Source: Pollenia angustigena (lineage: Eukaryota > Arthropoda > Insecta > Diptera > Polleniidae). Taken from it: a DNA stretch of 64,000 nt. Below, one piece after another: positions 1-10,943 of the stretch (within the stretch, counting starts at the first letter, position 1; the number at the start of each line of letters is the position of its first letter). The position numbers were made by a program, and so were the translations under genes. Location: NCBI GenBank assembly GCA_930367215.1, contig OV884057.1, positions 249,824,830-249,888,829 of the forward strand, written 5' to 3'. The notes below the pieces were generated by a model, which saw only the letters and a list, made by a program, of their open reading frames with translations, ran no database searches and was not told the origin of the DNA.

Positions 1-800
1 AACAAAATTTTTTTAAGTTTTATATAATGTTATTTTCGAACAAATTTTTCAACAAAATATGTATCTATACGTTTACTTTTTCTAATCTATATACATATAC
101 TATTATTTTCGAACAATTGTTTTTAAAAAAAATATTTCTCTATATGTTTATTTTTCTTTCGGATTTGGCATGAAGATAAGTAGCGTTGTCGAAGTGGTTA
201 TTATCAAAAAAAAAAAAATTTTTAAAGGAAATCAATAAAGCATCATTTATTGGTACATTAAGCAAATCTACAATTACTAATGGGCCTACCAACTCATACA
301 ATCATGATTTCATATTTCCACTGAACCTGAGATTATGAGCGGTGTAGGTAAACAGAATGACACTCGATACTACTAACCCTGTAATCCCCAAAACTGGCTA
401 CAGGTGGCTATCGAATAGTCAACCCTTAATAAAAATAAGCTGAAACTAAAAAAAAAACTAAAAATAGGCAAGGAATCACAATACAATTGGAAAATATTTA
501 AAAAAAAACAAAATTTTCCAAGCTATTAGTAATCTTCCCTAATGTACTTGTCGAATTTCTAATTTCTCTAATCTAGCAGTTTTAAATCTTCTTTCATACT
601 TCCGCTAATAGACCTTTTCCATAGGGGCTATAAAAACAAACTTTACTAACTATTTTAGAAAAATCAGATTTTCGTTGGGCTATTGCAAAAATATCTAATG
701 TTCTATTTCTACATGTCTAGATGTCCTACATGCTATCTAACACGGTTTCAGAGAACACTTCTTAAAAGCAGTCTTCTCTCAAATCGTTTGCTTCACACCA
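1..800. other. AT-rich DNA without a recognised gene
   Basis: No convincing ORF or known motif was found. If the primer-binding-site-like sequence at 801-810 is real, this stretch would be the interior of a minus-strand LTR element. I could not recognise gag or pol residues here in any frame. Confidence 0.5.
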
Positions 801-840
801 TTGGGCGCCATTTATTGTTACAGCCGTAGGGACCAGTGAG
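801..840 (-). mobile_element. Primer-binding-site-like sequence and possible LTR edge
   Basis: On the minus strand the sequence reads TGGCGCCCAA (complement of 801-810), the first ten bases of a tRNA-Lys-type primer-binding site as used by gypsy-like retrotransposons. A TGTTACA that could be an LTR terminus begins at 816, six bases away. In that reading the 5' LTR extends to higher coordinates and the element body lies to the left. No matching second LTR or PPT was found, so this may be a decayed stub or chance. Confidence 0.3.
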
Positions 841-3336
841 GTTTCCGACTAGCCACGGTGAACAAATCCCAGAAGGTTCCAACCCTGCTCACTGGGTACG
901 CTGCACATAAAGAAAATAATCAGGTAATATCTAACCTATTCACAACACAAACACACATGCACCCTACAAATGATACTTCATTCCTTTTCTTTATATTTTC
1001 AGGAAGCGGTTGTTATGCCCCCAGTTTGCCCACCCTGCCATGTCACAAGAAGATCCACCACACATTCATTTGTGACCCATTAAACCACCCGACTTCTCCA
1101 ACTTACCTTACCTTCATGCCATTACCCTTTAAATTTAAGCCAAACTCTTCATATTGAATTTCTATTTAAGATTTACAAATTACATATTTTATTAAATAAA
1201 ACAAATTCACTTTTCTTAATATAATTTTAATCTAGATCCTATACTAATATATTCAGTTTCACAAAAAAAACAAAATTTAAATAAAATAAAAACTATTATC
1301 AAAATTTTTACTACTTATATTTAAATTCCTTAAGTACAGCAAAAGATTCATAAACTAAGTATGCAAACAATTAAAACTTTATCTTCACCTACAAATAAAA
1401 TTCTTCCTTTCCAGTTAAACCTTTTCTTTTTTCTGACAACTTTCTAATAAATGATATATACCTAACCTGAAGGAGCTCCCTAAGGCTAACACTTTGTCCT
1501 TACAAACTCTCAGGACCAATAACAAAATAAAAAAAAACTAAACAAAAAGATTTTACTTTTCAATAGAACAATTTTACTTCCGGCGTAATTAAAATGTTAA
1601 TAAAAGAATATTTAAAGCAAACAAAAAAAAATCACATATTTTTAGGCGGTACTAAATTTTAATTAATATTAAACAAAACCGTTCACTGTACTGTATAAAA
1701 TTATAGCACTAAACGTAAACAATTGATAATAAAAGAATTTAAAACTAATAAAAACTATACCCTACACTATCAATATTAAACTTCACTAAATTTTCACTTA
1801 ATATATCAAATTTTATATTATTTTCTTCTTTTTGGTATTTTTTTAATGAATATTAATTCTTTTTATTTTTCTAACAATTTCAATAACATTAATTTTTTTA
1901 TATTTTTAACTTGCTAGTTTTTTTTTTTGACTTTTAAAATTATTCCAAAATTTACTGAGGATTTGTGCTTTTTATAAAAATGATTACAATTAAAATATTT
2001 GTTACCTGGCTGTTGAGCAGTATTTACCCTTCGGGATCACACACTTTAACTTCAGGGAAAATTATCAACTTTCCTGCCTCTATCTGCACAGTAAATTTAT
2101 TGTTTTATCTCCCCAGCCAGCTAAATAAACAAAACCATTTTCTTTATTTTAATTCTTTACACATTTCACCAATTTATCCTTACGTTTTAATCTTCAACTA
2201 TCAAATTTTCACTTTGACTTTAATAATTCCCCAGGATGAACTTCGCAAGGACTCTTGAGTGAATTTTTGAAATTAGTCCTTACACACAGTTTGCAAAAAC
2301 TTTGTTAACAAACACTTGATAAAAAAACTTGTTTAAGAAAAAACTTTATTTAAAATACTCTACAAAAACTTTGTAGGTGTGATCACCTTGACTAACTTTT
2401 CACGTTTGATCTGTAATGTAATTTTCTTTAAATCTTTTCCCTACAGATTTTTCCATAATTTCCATTTTTCCTTAGCCTTCCAAAGTTTTCCCTCACATCG
2501 CCATATTTTCTTTTTCAATTTTCCTTTCTCACCGAATTTTCTAGAATTTATCATTGCCGCCAAATGTCCATCTTTTTTTTTTTACTTAAATATACATATT
2601 AATTTTCTATATAATCTCTTATCTAGATTTTCATCCTGATTACTTTTTCCTAACATTTTCCTTTCAATATGTCTATCTTGCTGACCTCCATCCATACATT
2701 CCCTGGTTAAATATCTAAGCTATAGGTTTTTCCTCTACCAGGCTCTCATGCGTAAACAGAAAGTATAATTTGCCCATTCATAAATTTTAAAATTCAAAAT
2801 TAACACTTTTTCTCACAGCGTTTCCCTTCAACTTGAATGAAAATGCCATCCCTGTTTTTAAATATATGAGCATTGCCATACTCCCCTTACGTCTACTACT
2901 ATGATTTGACTACGCTGTAAAATGTGTAAATGAACAAATCAAAACAAAACAGACAATTAAAATTAAAAATCAGAAAAAAACATGACGTGCAACAAAAATC
3001 TATTTAATAAAAGCAAAATTAAACAACATATTTGAAAAATAAAACAATTGTTGAACATTTCCAACAAAAACTGTGACTTAAAAAAAAACTAATATTCCCC
3101 TTACTCTGCTTGTTCAACCCAAAAAAAAACCCTAAGTAAAACAATAAAAAAAAACATCTCAACCCTCTACAGACGGTGTTTGTGTTACAAATCAGCAAAA
3201 CAAAATTCAAGCCACCACCAACCACAACTAACCAAAAACCTGACAAACAAAAACGTAAACAACCAAAGAAAAAAATCTCACAAATAAGCCAACGACGAAG
3301 AATCATTTCGCCACAAAAACACCACCCGCAACAAAA
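841..3336. other. AT-rich spacer, pyrimidine-rich on the plus strand
   Basis: Long stretch rich in T/C runs and A-tracts with only short chance ORFs. The translations are low-complexity (F, S, P, L) and have no family signature. It may include decayed LTR or UTR sequence of the flanking retroelements, but nothing shows this directly. Confidence 0.5.
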
Positions 3337-3843
3337 CTCAAAAGAGCTCTCACAACTGCACCCGTTTTAAGGCACCCAGACTTTGCCAAACGCTTCTATA
3401 TTCCGTGCGATGCGTCCGATTACGGAATTGAGGCAGTTTTATACCAGCTGAATGATAACGAGGGCGAGAATCCTATTGCGTTTTATGCTCAGGAGTTAAA
3501 TTCATGTCAACGTAAATACAGTGTGACGGAAAAAGAATGCTTAGGCGCAGTAATGGCGATTAAAAAGTTCAGACCCTATGTAGAGATGATGCCTTTTACA
3601 GTTATCACAGATCATGCTAGCCTAAAATGGCTGATGACACTTAAGGATCTCAGTGGGAGGCTAGCGCGCTGGTCATTACAACTACAAGCATATGATTTTG
3701 AAATCCAGCATCGAAAAGGCGCAGATAACACGGTAGCGGATATGCTCTCAAGATCGCCACAGGATAAGGGGTTTGTGATAGAAGAAATAGGTTGTTTAAA
3801 GCACTTCTTTAAAACAAAAAAAAATATAGTTTTTTCTTTCTAA
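3337..3843 (+). pseudogene. Ty3/Gypsy pol fragment: RNase H domain
   Basis: The open frame runs through 3337-3843 without its own start. It encodes the end of the reverse transcriptase thumb and a retrotransposon RNase H. Visible signatures are PCDASDYGIEAVL (first catalytic Asp), VTEKECLGAVMAIKKF (catalytic Glu helix), FTVITDHASLKWL (next catalytic Asp) and the closing HRKGADNTVADMLSR, which is very typical of Ty3/Gypsy polyproteins. The palm domain is missing: homology stops abruptly near 3337 and the upstream DNA is unrelated. After SRSPQDKG the sequence degenerates into a short tail ending at 3843. The integrase at 4365-5560 on the same strand is probably the same polyprotein, separated by a roughly 520-bp non-homologous gap. 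Functionally dead. Confidence 0.88.
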
Positions 3844-4364
3844 ATTTCCGGCTCTGACTCGTTCAGCATATCGTGAATTATGCATATCGTGAATTATTAC
3901 TCTTTTTTTTACCGGTTTGATATTCGCCGCGTTTTCTTTGTTTTGGCGGTAGAAAAAGAGGTTTTAACTCTGTCGTGGTCAGTTCGCTATTGGCTGCTGT
4001 AACTACCAAGTCATCCTCCAGCTCCTCAATCAACGCTTAAAAATAGATTCATTTTCTCATCCCTAAGTATATAACTTGTACATTTAAAAAATATACTAAA
4101 ATAAATACCTATGTAAGGACTGTGAATTTAAACCAGTGTAGCCGTTTTTATTACAAACAGAATCTCCAGGAATCCCCTCCTGCCACTGTCTCTTTCCTTT
4201 GCACGAGCATACGAACACGCTCCCCTATAGGCTCTTCTGTCCCTCTTCCGGATGCTACGTGGTAGTGATATAAGTAATAGTATACGCCTCTCTCGTCCAC
4301 TTGATTGCAAGTCAAATTCTGTTTCCTTCTTTAATCTTGGATAGCCCTTATTCCAGAATTAAAC
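3844..4364. other. Spacer between RNase H and integrase remnants
   Basis: This DNA lies where a Gypsy polyprotein should be continuous, so it is either an insertion or highly decayed linker. It is locally more GC-rich around 4180-4270. The minus-strand 60-residue ORF at 4128-4310 is arginine-rich and has no recognisable family. No terminal repeats or target duplication could be identified. Confidence 0.4.
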
Positions 4365-5560
4365 ATAGGTAATGACCTGCTAGACTTGGAAACCACTGAA
4401 TTTGAAAGTGAAGAGTACTTAGATTTTATTAGAAATATTAGAGAAAATGCAGATAAATTGTCAGACTTAATGGTAAGCGAAGGAAAGGTTTTTAAAAAAG
4501 CATTTGTAGATTTAACTCACGGAGAACAATTCGAGTGGAGATTATGGATTCCACCTAACTTAACTTCTACGATAATCGAGAGGGCTCACAGTGAGAGTAC
4601 AGCTGCTCATGGTGGTATAGCTAAAACGATTGAACGAGTAAAAGGATTCTTTTACTGGCCTAAAACGACCATTCAAATAAGGGAATACGTAAATGCGTGT
4701 AAGGAAGTGAAAGCAGCCAACCATAACCTTAGACCTGATATCGGTCAGGAGGTAATAACAGACAGGACTTTTCAGAAATTGTATATCGACTTCCTAGGAA
4801 AATATCCACGGTCCAAGAGCGGAAATTGCTATATTTTCATAGTCATTGATCACTTTACGAAGTTTACTTTTATTAAGGCCATGAATACGGCGAAAGCCGG
4901 TTATGTCGTAAAATTTTTGGTAAATGAAATATTCTACAAGTTTGGAGTCCCCGAAATAATACACTCGGATAATGGGGCACAATTTGTATCAAAAGATTTT
5001 CAGCAAATGGTGAAGGCATATAATATCCAACATATGAAAACCGCTTTCTATAGCCCGCAATCAAATCCAGCAGAAAGAGTCAATCAATCTGTATTAAATG
5101 CTATAAGAGCATACCTCGAAGAAGATCGTCGTGATTGGGACATGTATTTGTCAGAAATAGAATGTGCCTTGAGAAACTCTGTTCATTCTGCTATAGGTGA
5201 AACCCCATTTTTTGCTTTGTTTGGTTTCCACATGTTTTGTAGTGGAGCGGGTTACAAACTTGCAAGAAAATTAAGATCTTTGTCAGATCATGAGATCAGA
5301 AATCTAGACAGGAATGAAAGGCTGGAAATTATAAGAATGAAAATCAAGGAAAATAAGGCCTTTGAAATTTCTACCGGAACAAGAGGTGTATAGACGGAAC
5401 AACGTCTTGAGTAATTTTGAGAGGAATAGAAATGCAAAATTCTGCAAGAAATTTGTAAAATGTAGAATATTGAAGCCAATAGGCAACAATATGTAAGAAT
5501 TTGAAAATATGCAAGGGAAATCGATTGGCATGTATCATGCAAAAGATATTAAAATATAGT
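4365..5560 (+). pseudogene. Ty3/Gypsy integrase (frameshifted 3' end)
   Basis: The 335-residue open stretch (4386-5393) is a retroviral-type integrase, which joins retrotransposon cDNA ends to chromosomal DNA. The N-terminal zinc-binding region shows His68 and His75 (AHSESTAAHGG), but only Cys105 of the usual Cys pair, the partner being replaced in CKEVKAAN. The catalytic core is complete: Asp135 (KLYIDFLG), Asp195 (IIHSDNGAQF) and Glu230 (YSPQSNPAERVNQ). The frame breaks near 5393. Homology then continues in another frame to about 5560, where KSIGMYHAKDIK marks the C-terminal domain, with one internal stop. That ending recalls the mdg3/micropia group (recollection, not a search). There is no start codon because this is an internal piece of pol. 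Confidence 0.9.
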
Positions 5561-7740
5561 GAAGATATGCGATAACAAACGAAGCTGTGATATGGTTTAC
5601 TACGTGCAATATTTGGATATAGGAAATACTAATTAGATGACTATAAAGAAGGGAAAATACCTGTTGTGTGTTAGTATTTCATATTTTAAGTGTTTCAAAT
5701 GTTTGTAATATGCGCGTATGGTAAATAATATACATAATTACTGTGATGGTCATAGGTATACACGTTTAATTGTTGGTACACATGTATTTGTGTTTTATTG
5801 AAGTGGAATTATAACTCTGGATGTGCAATGTACAAGTGATACAAAATGATGTAGTGGAAACCCCTGAAATAAAGGAATTAAGAACAAAGCAAAGTTTAAA
5901 TTGGGAGAAATAATTTATATAAACTTATCTGAAGTCTTGATGAATTTAAATTCCAATACTGCAGCTACATAATTAAATAGTAGAACTAAAAGCGTCTGAG
6001 ATACGGTGTGTACATATACATACATACGTATACAAATACCTAAGTGCAATATTAGTATGAATGCACGAAGGGGAAATATTGTTAGTTGCGATGTATCTAT
6101 TTGACACGATTGGACAAGGCGGCTATAATCAGGATATACAATAACAAATCCGAAAACGAGGGTCTTCTTATGGACCCCATGAGCATTATCATCAGATACC
6201 ATCAAGTTATGTTTAAAGTATGTTGAACGGCTGAGACTTCAGGGTGTGGGAGTTCCCCACGTTGGCGTATAGTTCCATGGCTGTTCTGTAAATCCCGGTG
6301 GTTTGTTGCGGTGGGATAGACTTGGGTGGGGGCGAGATTGAATACAGCTAATTTTTCAGCACGAATTATGGCCAAGATTTGGTGTGGTTTTAAGTAGCGT
6401 ACATCATTTTGATAATCATTATAGGTTTCATATTTAGGGGCATAGTTTTTGTTATTACCATGACCATGACCATGTAAAGTAGTCGAAGCTTTCGAGGAAT
6501 CAGTATCTTTGCCAAGGGGGTTTTTGTCTAAATTTTTGAACATTCGTATTAATATTTATAGTGAAATAAAACACGACTTCTAGCTACTTACAATCTTCTT
6601 AATTCTTCTAATACACCAGGGTGTTTGCTGATAATGTCTGATAGGCATATTGTGCTAGACCTAAAGCTTTGAATATTTCAGCTAAATACCCTTTATTGGC
6701 AGGTTTATAGTGTGCATACTGGATTTAAGAAACGAATTTGGAATTTAGTTTTTTTTGCTAAAATTTTACATTCCCATAGGTAGTTTTGGGAAATGGGCGA
6801 GATGATCGAAATTGCTTGGCCGGAGTGGTAAACATGTTGTTGATGGGATTTGCCAGTTCACAAGAGGGCAACGGGAGCGAGGGAAACCTTGCGCATGGAA
6901 ACACCCGCACTAATGGTCCCAGTTAAGCCCCGCATGATGGGCCTGGAATAGAGAAATATTATGAGGAATTAAGGAGCCAATTATAAAAAAATGCGGAAAA
7001 ATATTTTATGTCTGCTCGGTGTATTTGTTTAATTTCCTTCAACATATGTGACCTAGTGTTGGAAAGCGATTGGAAATGAAAGGTTGAGAATAGTGATATT
7101 GTGAATAGTTGTTAGTGTAGGAGGTCTGTTTATTAAGTTAGGAATGAGTTTGGTTGTATGTTATGTAACTGTTATATTAAGGGCGGAAACAAATGTAAAG
7201 GGCTGGAGAAAATCAAGATCCGTCTCCTGTTATGAAGTTGCTTCGTGAAATTTGTAGTTGTAGTTTCAGTTTATTTTACAATCTTTTTATTGCTACTGTC
7301 CTGAGGCTAGAATGAAGGGAGGTACCCCGTCTGGGAGGAGTCGAGGTGAAACATAGTCGGCAAATGTTTCATTCGAGTGATCATCAAAGGGACTCGTAAC
7401 AAAGAATTAGTTGTAATTATTGGTTAAGAAGTAGTTGTAATTATTATTTATCTTGTGTTTATTAGTTGTTTTGTATTCATAAGTAATTTTATTAGTTTAC
7501 ATTGTTATAATTTAGTACACTTCAATCCCAATGTGCAGAAAGCCCTAGAAATGACCGTTAAAAAAGCTTTAGTATAAGTGGTGAAATTATGTAAACATAA
7601 GTGCCGCTATAAATCATAACGGACGTTAGAGTGGTGAATAGTAAAGCCTCGTACCTTCGAGAAACATTTCGAATGTTCTTGATCCAAAATACAAGACGGA
7701 GTGCGAGTCGGATGTGTTTTTAAAGAGCTCTTGTAAATCG
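5561..7740. other. Region after the Gypsy pol remnant, with one unidentified minus-strand ORF
   Basis: Apart from the ORF described separately, I see no identifiable gene. A purine-rich AATGAAGGGAGG at about 7312-7323 is shaped like a polypurine tract on the same strand as the pol remnant. The following 400-450 bases could therefore be its 3' LTR, but no second copy exists in the window to prove it. Confidence 0.35.
6202..6543 (-). CDS. Unidentified 113-residue ORF, possibly an exon
   Basis: I do not recognise this protein. It has mixed, non-repetitive composition unlike the chance ORFs around it: an N-terminal polar segment with an HGHGHGNNKN run (about residues 25-33), then a more hydrophobic middle (YLKPHQILAIIRAEKLAVF) and a polar C-terminus. 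About 45 bases upstream on the same strand (6586-6591) is a GTAAGT, a good 5' splice-site core. The sequence before it can be read as SDIISKHPGVLEELRRL, which looks coding-like. This could be two exons of a small or decayed host gene, or an antisense piece of a retroelement. Start and end are those of the open frame only. Confidence 0.3.
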   Translation of the reverse strand: MFKNLDKNPLGKDTDSSKASTTLHGHGHGNNKNYAPKYETYNDYQNDVRYLKPHQILAIIRAEKLAVFNLAPTQVYPTATNHRDLQNSHGTIRQRGELPHPEVSAVQHTLNIT

Positions 7741-8095
7741 CTGTCTTTATTGTGAATATAACAAATTAATATTGTTTATTTATTAAAATTCAAAATAAGA
7801 ATACAAAAAATAAAATTTATACGTGTAAATCACGAAGAAAATATTAAAGATAAATGAATAATAGAAATCTTATAAAAACCACCAAACTTTTTAATATTTA
7901 AAGAAATAAATAAAACAACACAAAATAAAACAAAAATAAAAGAGCAACTATAAACTGAGAAATAACAATAAATCTCTTATTAGTAGATTGTACAAATATA
8001 CAAACATATGTTTAATTTAAATAACTCAATGTATAATTTAAGAAATAACAATACAAAAAAATTGAAAAAAAAATTCAAAACACACAACAAATAAT
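7741..8095 (+). other. AT-rich segment, possible 5' region of the CR1-like LINE
   Basis: A-rich DNA leading into the in-frame ORF1 residues that start near 8096. Without another copy of this LINE the 5' boundary cannot be placed. Confidence 0.3.
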
Positions 8096-8150
8096 AATAA
8101 GAAGGATAAAAATCCACAAAACCGCGAAACAATGCAAGGCAATGTATATA

Positions 8151-9079
8151 CACTGAAAGAATTTTCTTCGCAATACTAACGAATTTTGACATTAATCCCA
8201 TGAAAAATTGCATTATAAAGGAACCTATGCAGCGCTTCGTTGGATCAATGAAACCTGTTTCATTAAAAGGACTTAATGAAACATTACATTAGATCCATGA
8301 ATATTATTCATTGGATGAATACTTTCAATAAAGTAAAAATTTTTTTTTTCATTTTTTTTTTATTTATTTTTTTTCTTTTTTCTTATTTTATTTTACTTTA
8401 TTTTATTTTTTATTTTTTTTCTGTCTCTGGTGGGATTCGAACATGTAACCTCGGTGCTGATAGACTAGCTCACTACCAGCTAGTCTACCGGGGCAGTGTA
8501 GTTTTTGTATAAAAAAACTATGTTTTTTTCTCAATTAAGACCGTAAATATGAGATTAAATTGTCCATAATAACAATAACAACGTTGATTGAAAGTGGATT
8601 GAAAGTTTTTGTTTCATTACTATAATGACATTTTTATTGTCATAATGAAAATTTAAATTAATGAAGGCAATTATTGAAATATGTTGCTTTTATAAAAAAA
8701 TTTTTTGATTTCATAACTTTAATGGCATACATGTAACATTAGATGTATGAAGTTATTAAATCTTACATTTTTTAAATAACAATTAAACATTTTTTTAAGG
8801 AAACTATAATTTTGTATTAATTTATGAATATAGTTATGTTTGTATATTGTTTTTTTAAGTTCCCAATTAAAATTTTTTGTTTAACTTGGACAAACTTAAG
8901 TTTTCATATATCCAATGAAAATTTTTAACGTAATTACGAAATCTAATGAAGCGATTTTAACGAAAATACTTCATCAAACCTATGAAATTCCATTTAGACA
9001 ATGAAAATTTTCATTTACCCAAGGAAAACTTTTTTATGAAAATGATTCATTAAATATATGAAGCATTTTTCTTTCAGTG
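8151..9079. mobile_element. Non-autonomous TIR element, Tc1/mariner-like (TA duplication)
   Basis: Both ends carry the inverted terminus CACTGAAAGAA / TTCTTTCAGTG, and the element is flanked by TA on each side (8149-8150 and 9080-9081). Removing it together with one TA restores an open frame through LINE ORF1, which supports these exact boundaries. The 929-bp interior has no transposase. It is rich in variations of AATGAAA and TTCATTGG and includes a tRNA-like stretch at 8421-8497. Family assignment rests only on the TA duplication. Confidence 0.72.
8421..8497 (-). other. tRNA-like / pol III box-like segment
   Basis: On the minus strand the segment contains GTTCGAATCCC, a match to the TFIIIB/TFIIIC B-box core of tRNA genes, preceded by a self-complementary GACTAGCTGG..CTAGTC arm. 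The acceptor and T stems do not pair properly, so it is not a working tRNA gene. It may be a tRNA-derived insertion carried by the surrounding TIR element. Confidence 0.35.
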
Positions 9080-9960
9080 TACAGAAGAGTCTAATAATCC
9101 TACAACTACACTAGTTTTTAACACTCCCGCGCAAAAACGTGTAAGAGATAGTTTACAAAACTCTCTCTTGGGTAATGTTTGCAAAACTCCACGTTTAACC
9201 AATACTGACTCACCCCTCAAATTTATGACAGTCATGGATAATCGATTTGAAAGACTCACTGAGAAAATTGAAAATATGATGAAAATAAAATTCAGTGAAT
9301 ATAAAGAAGAACTCTTAAACGATCTTGATAAGAGATTCAATATGTTTAAAAATGAAATGCAGTCGCTGACTGAGAGAGTTACAACTCTTGAAACAGTCGC
9401 GGCGGAAATAATAAGTATGAAAAATGAAATTAAATCTTTAAAGACTAAAATAAAACACCAAGAAAATAATACTGTTGCTTGTGAGCTACGATTAAATGAA
9501 ATACCATATTTTGAAAACGAAAATCTAATGGATATTTTTTTGGCAATATTTGCTATGCTATAAATACATCAGTTCCTGCTATAAAATCAATTTACCGTTT
9601 GCAAAACCAAAATAATAAAAATAAAACTGATTCGAAAGATGCGGTTATTATCGTAAAGATGTGGTCTGTTTATGATAAAAATTATTTTTTAAAATCCTAT
9701 GCGAATTTTAGGAAAAGTAATAAAGGTTGGTTGGTTTTAATTATGACAACAAATTCTTTGTAAACGAAAATCTAACACAGAACTTATTTTAATATATTAC
9801 GCGCTGCAATAAGTCTCAAGAGAAAACATCGTATACACATGCTTTTACTATGCGTGGTTTTGTGTATATAAAAAAAGTTAGCTAATGATAACATAATTCT
9901 AATTGATGAGATCGGTCGTTTGTATGATTTATTTCCTGGGTCCGAGGAACCGGATGTTGC
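9080..9960 (+). pseudogene. LINE ORF1 protein (coiled coil, FP-like C-terminus)
   Basis: The frame is open from at least 9080 to 9563 and continues from the piece at 8096-8150 across the TIR element. ORF1 proteins of this group bind LINE RNA. Here a stretch with heptad-like spacing (FERLTEKIENMMK... to ...LKTKIKHQENN) forms a probable coiled coil over about 80 residues, followed by ELRLNEIPYFENENL, where the conserved C-terminal part begins. That part continues in shifted frames to about 9960 (FNILRAAISLK; LIDEIGRLYDLFPGSEEP), resembling the baculovirus-FP-like domain of other ORF1 proteins. At least two frameshifts; non-functional. Confidence 0.65.
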
Positions 9961-10203
9961 CGTGGAGGAAATGCGTGGTGATGTTTCATCTAATTAAAAC
10001 TACTAATTTAGAATTTTATTTATATATATTTTTGAATTGCGACATTTTAATTAAATTTTTATTAGCTTTATCAAAATTTTTATGTTTTTTGTTAAACATG
10101 ATCTTAACAATTTTTATTAACTTGTACAGCTCCTTAAGTCCAAGAATGTTAAAAAATTTTAATATATTTGTATTTGTATGCGTTGCTTATAGTTTTGTAA
10201 CTT

Positions 10204-10929
10204 ATGTTAGTCAATAGTAATAACTGTTCCAAAGACAGTGTATATAACATGCTTAGAATTCTTTCTCGACAAAAGACAGGCCTTAAAGTCGTACATCTAA
10301 ATGCACAGAGTCTGAATAAAAAAATTGATGAATTCCGATATTTATTTGCATTTGCTGGAATTGACATTATTTGTGTGTCAGAAACTTGGTTTCCTTTGGA
10401 TATTTGTGATTCCGTTTTCAATCTAACTGGCTTCAAACTTTTTTGATGTGATAGAAGAAAATTAGTTGATGGGGTGGAGAAAAAAGCAAAAGGAGGTGGA
10501 GTAGCAATTTATGTGCGAAATGGTATAAATTGTGTTGAGAAATTAAGTTCAAAAGTAAATAGTGAAGTTGAATATCTATTTCTCGAAGTTATCAGTCAAG
10601 ATAAGAAGAAAATTTTGGTTTGCAGTGCGTATAGGCCACATCGTCTAATAAATGTTGATACATTCATTAGTACTTTGGAGAACATCACTGTATCATATGA
10701 TGACATTATCATTATTGGCGACTTTAACAACAATTTATTTGATGATAATCCTCTTATTGAACCAATGCGTATATTGAACCTGTTTCCTGTTAATACTATA
10801 TCTCCAACACAGTTTCATAGTACATCAAATAGTTTAATAGATCTAGTGTTTGTCAACAACAAATCAAAGGCTCTTCTCTATGATCAGCTGTCAGCACCTG
10901 TTTTTCGAAACACGACTTTATATTTTTAA
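10204..10929 (+). pseudogene. LINE ORF2, AP-type endonuclease domain
   Basis: The endonuclease nicks target DNA to prime reverse transcription. Visible motifs in order: KVVHLNAQSLNKKIDEF (N-terminal Asn motif), IICVSETWF (catalytic Glu), KGGGVAIYVRNGI, ILVCSAYRPH, IIIIGDFNNN (Asp/Asn motif) and NSLIDLVFVNN (C-terminal Asp motif). A stop separates 10204-10446 from 10474-10929 and the frame is lost after 10929, before the expected SDH motif. Same strand and order as the RT that follows; ancestrally one polyprotein. Confidence 0.85.
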
Positions 10930-10943
10930 CATATGATTTTTGT

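Noticed and set aside
858..1157. 99-residue plus-strand ORF
   Set aside because: Composition follows the local nucleotide bias (T, P, F rich), with no domain, no splice or neighbour support. Treated as chance.
4128..4310. 60-residue arginine-rich minus-strand ORF inside the Gypsy remnant
   Set aside because: No recognised motif, opposite strand to pol, and bounded by decayed DNA.
8421..8497. Functional tRNA gene
   Set aside because: B-box-like sequence is present but acceptor and T stems do not pair and no terminator context supports it. Kept only as a tRNA-like segment.
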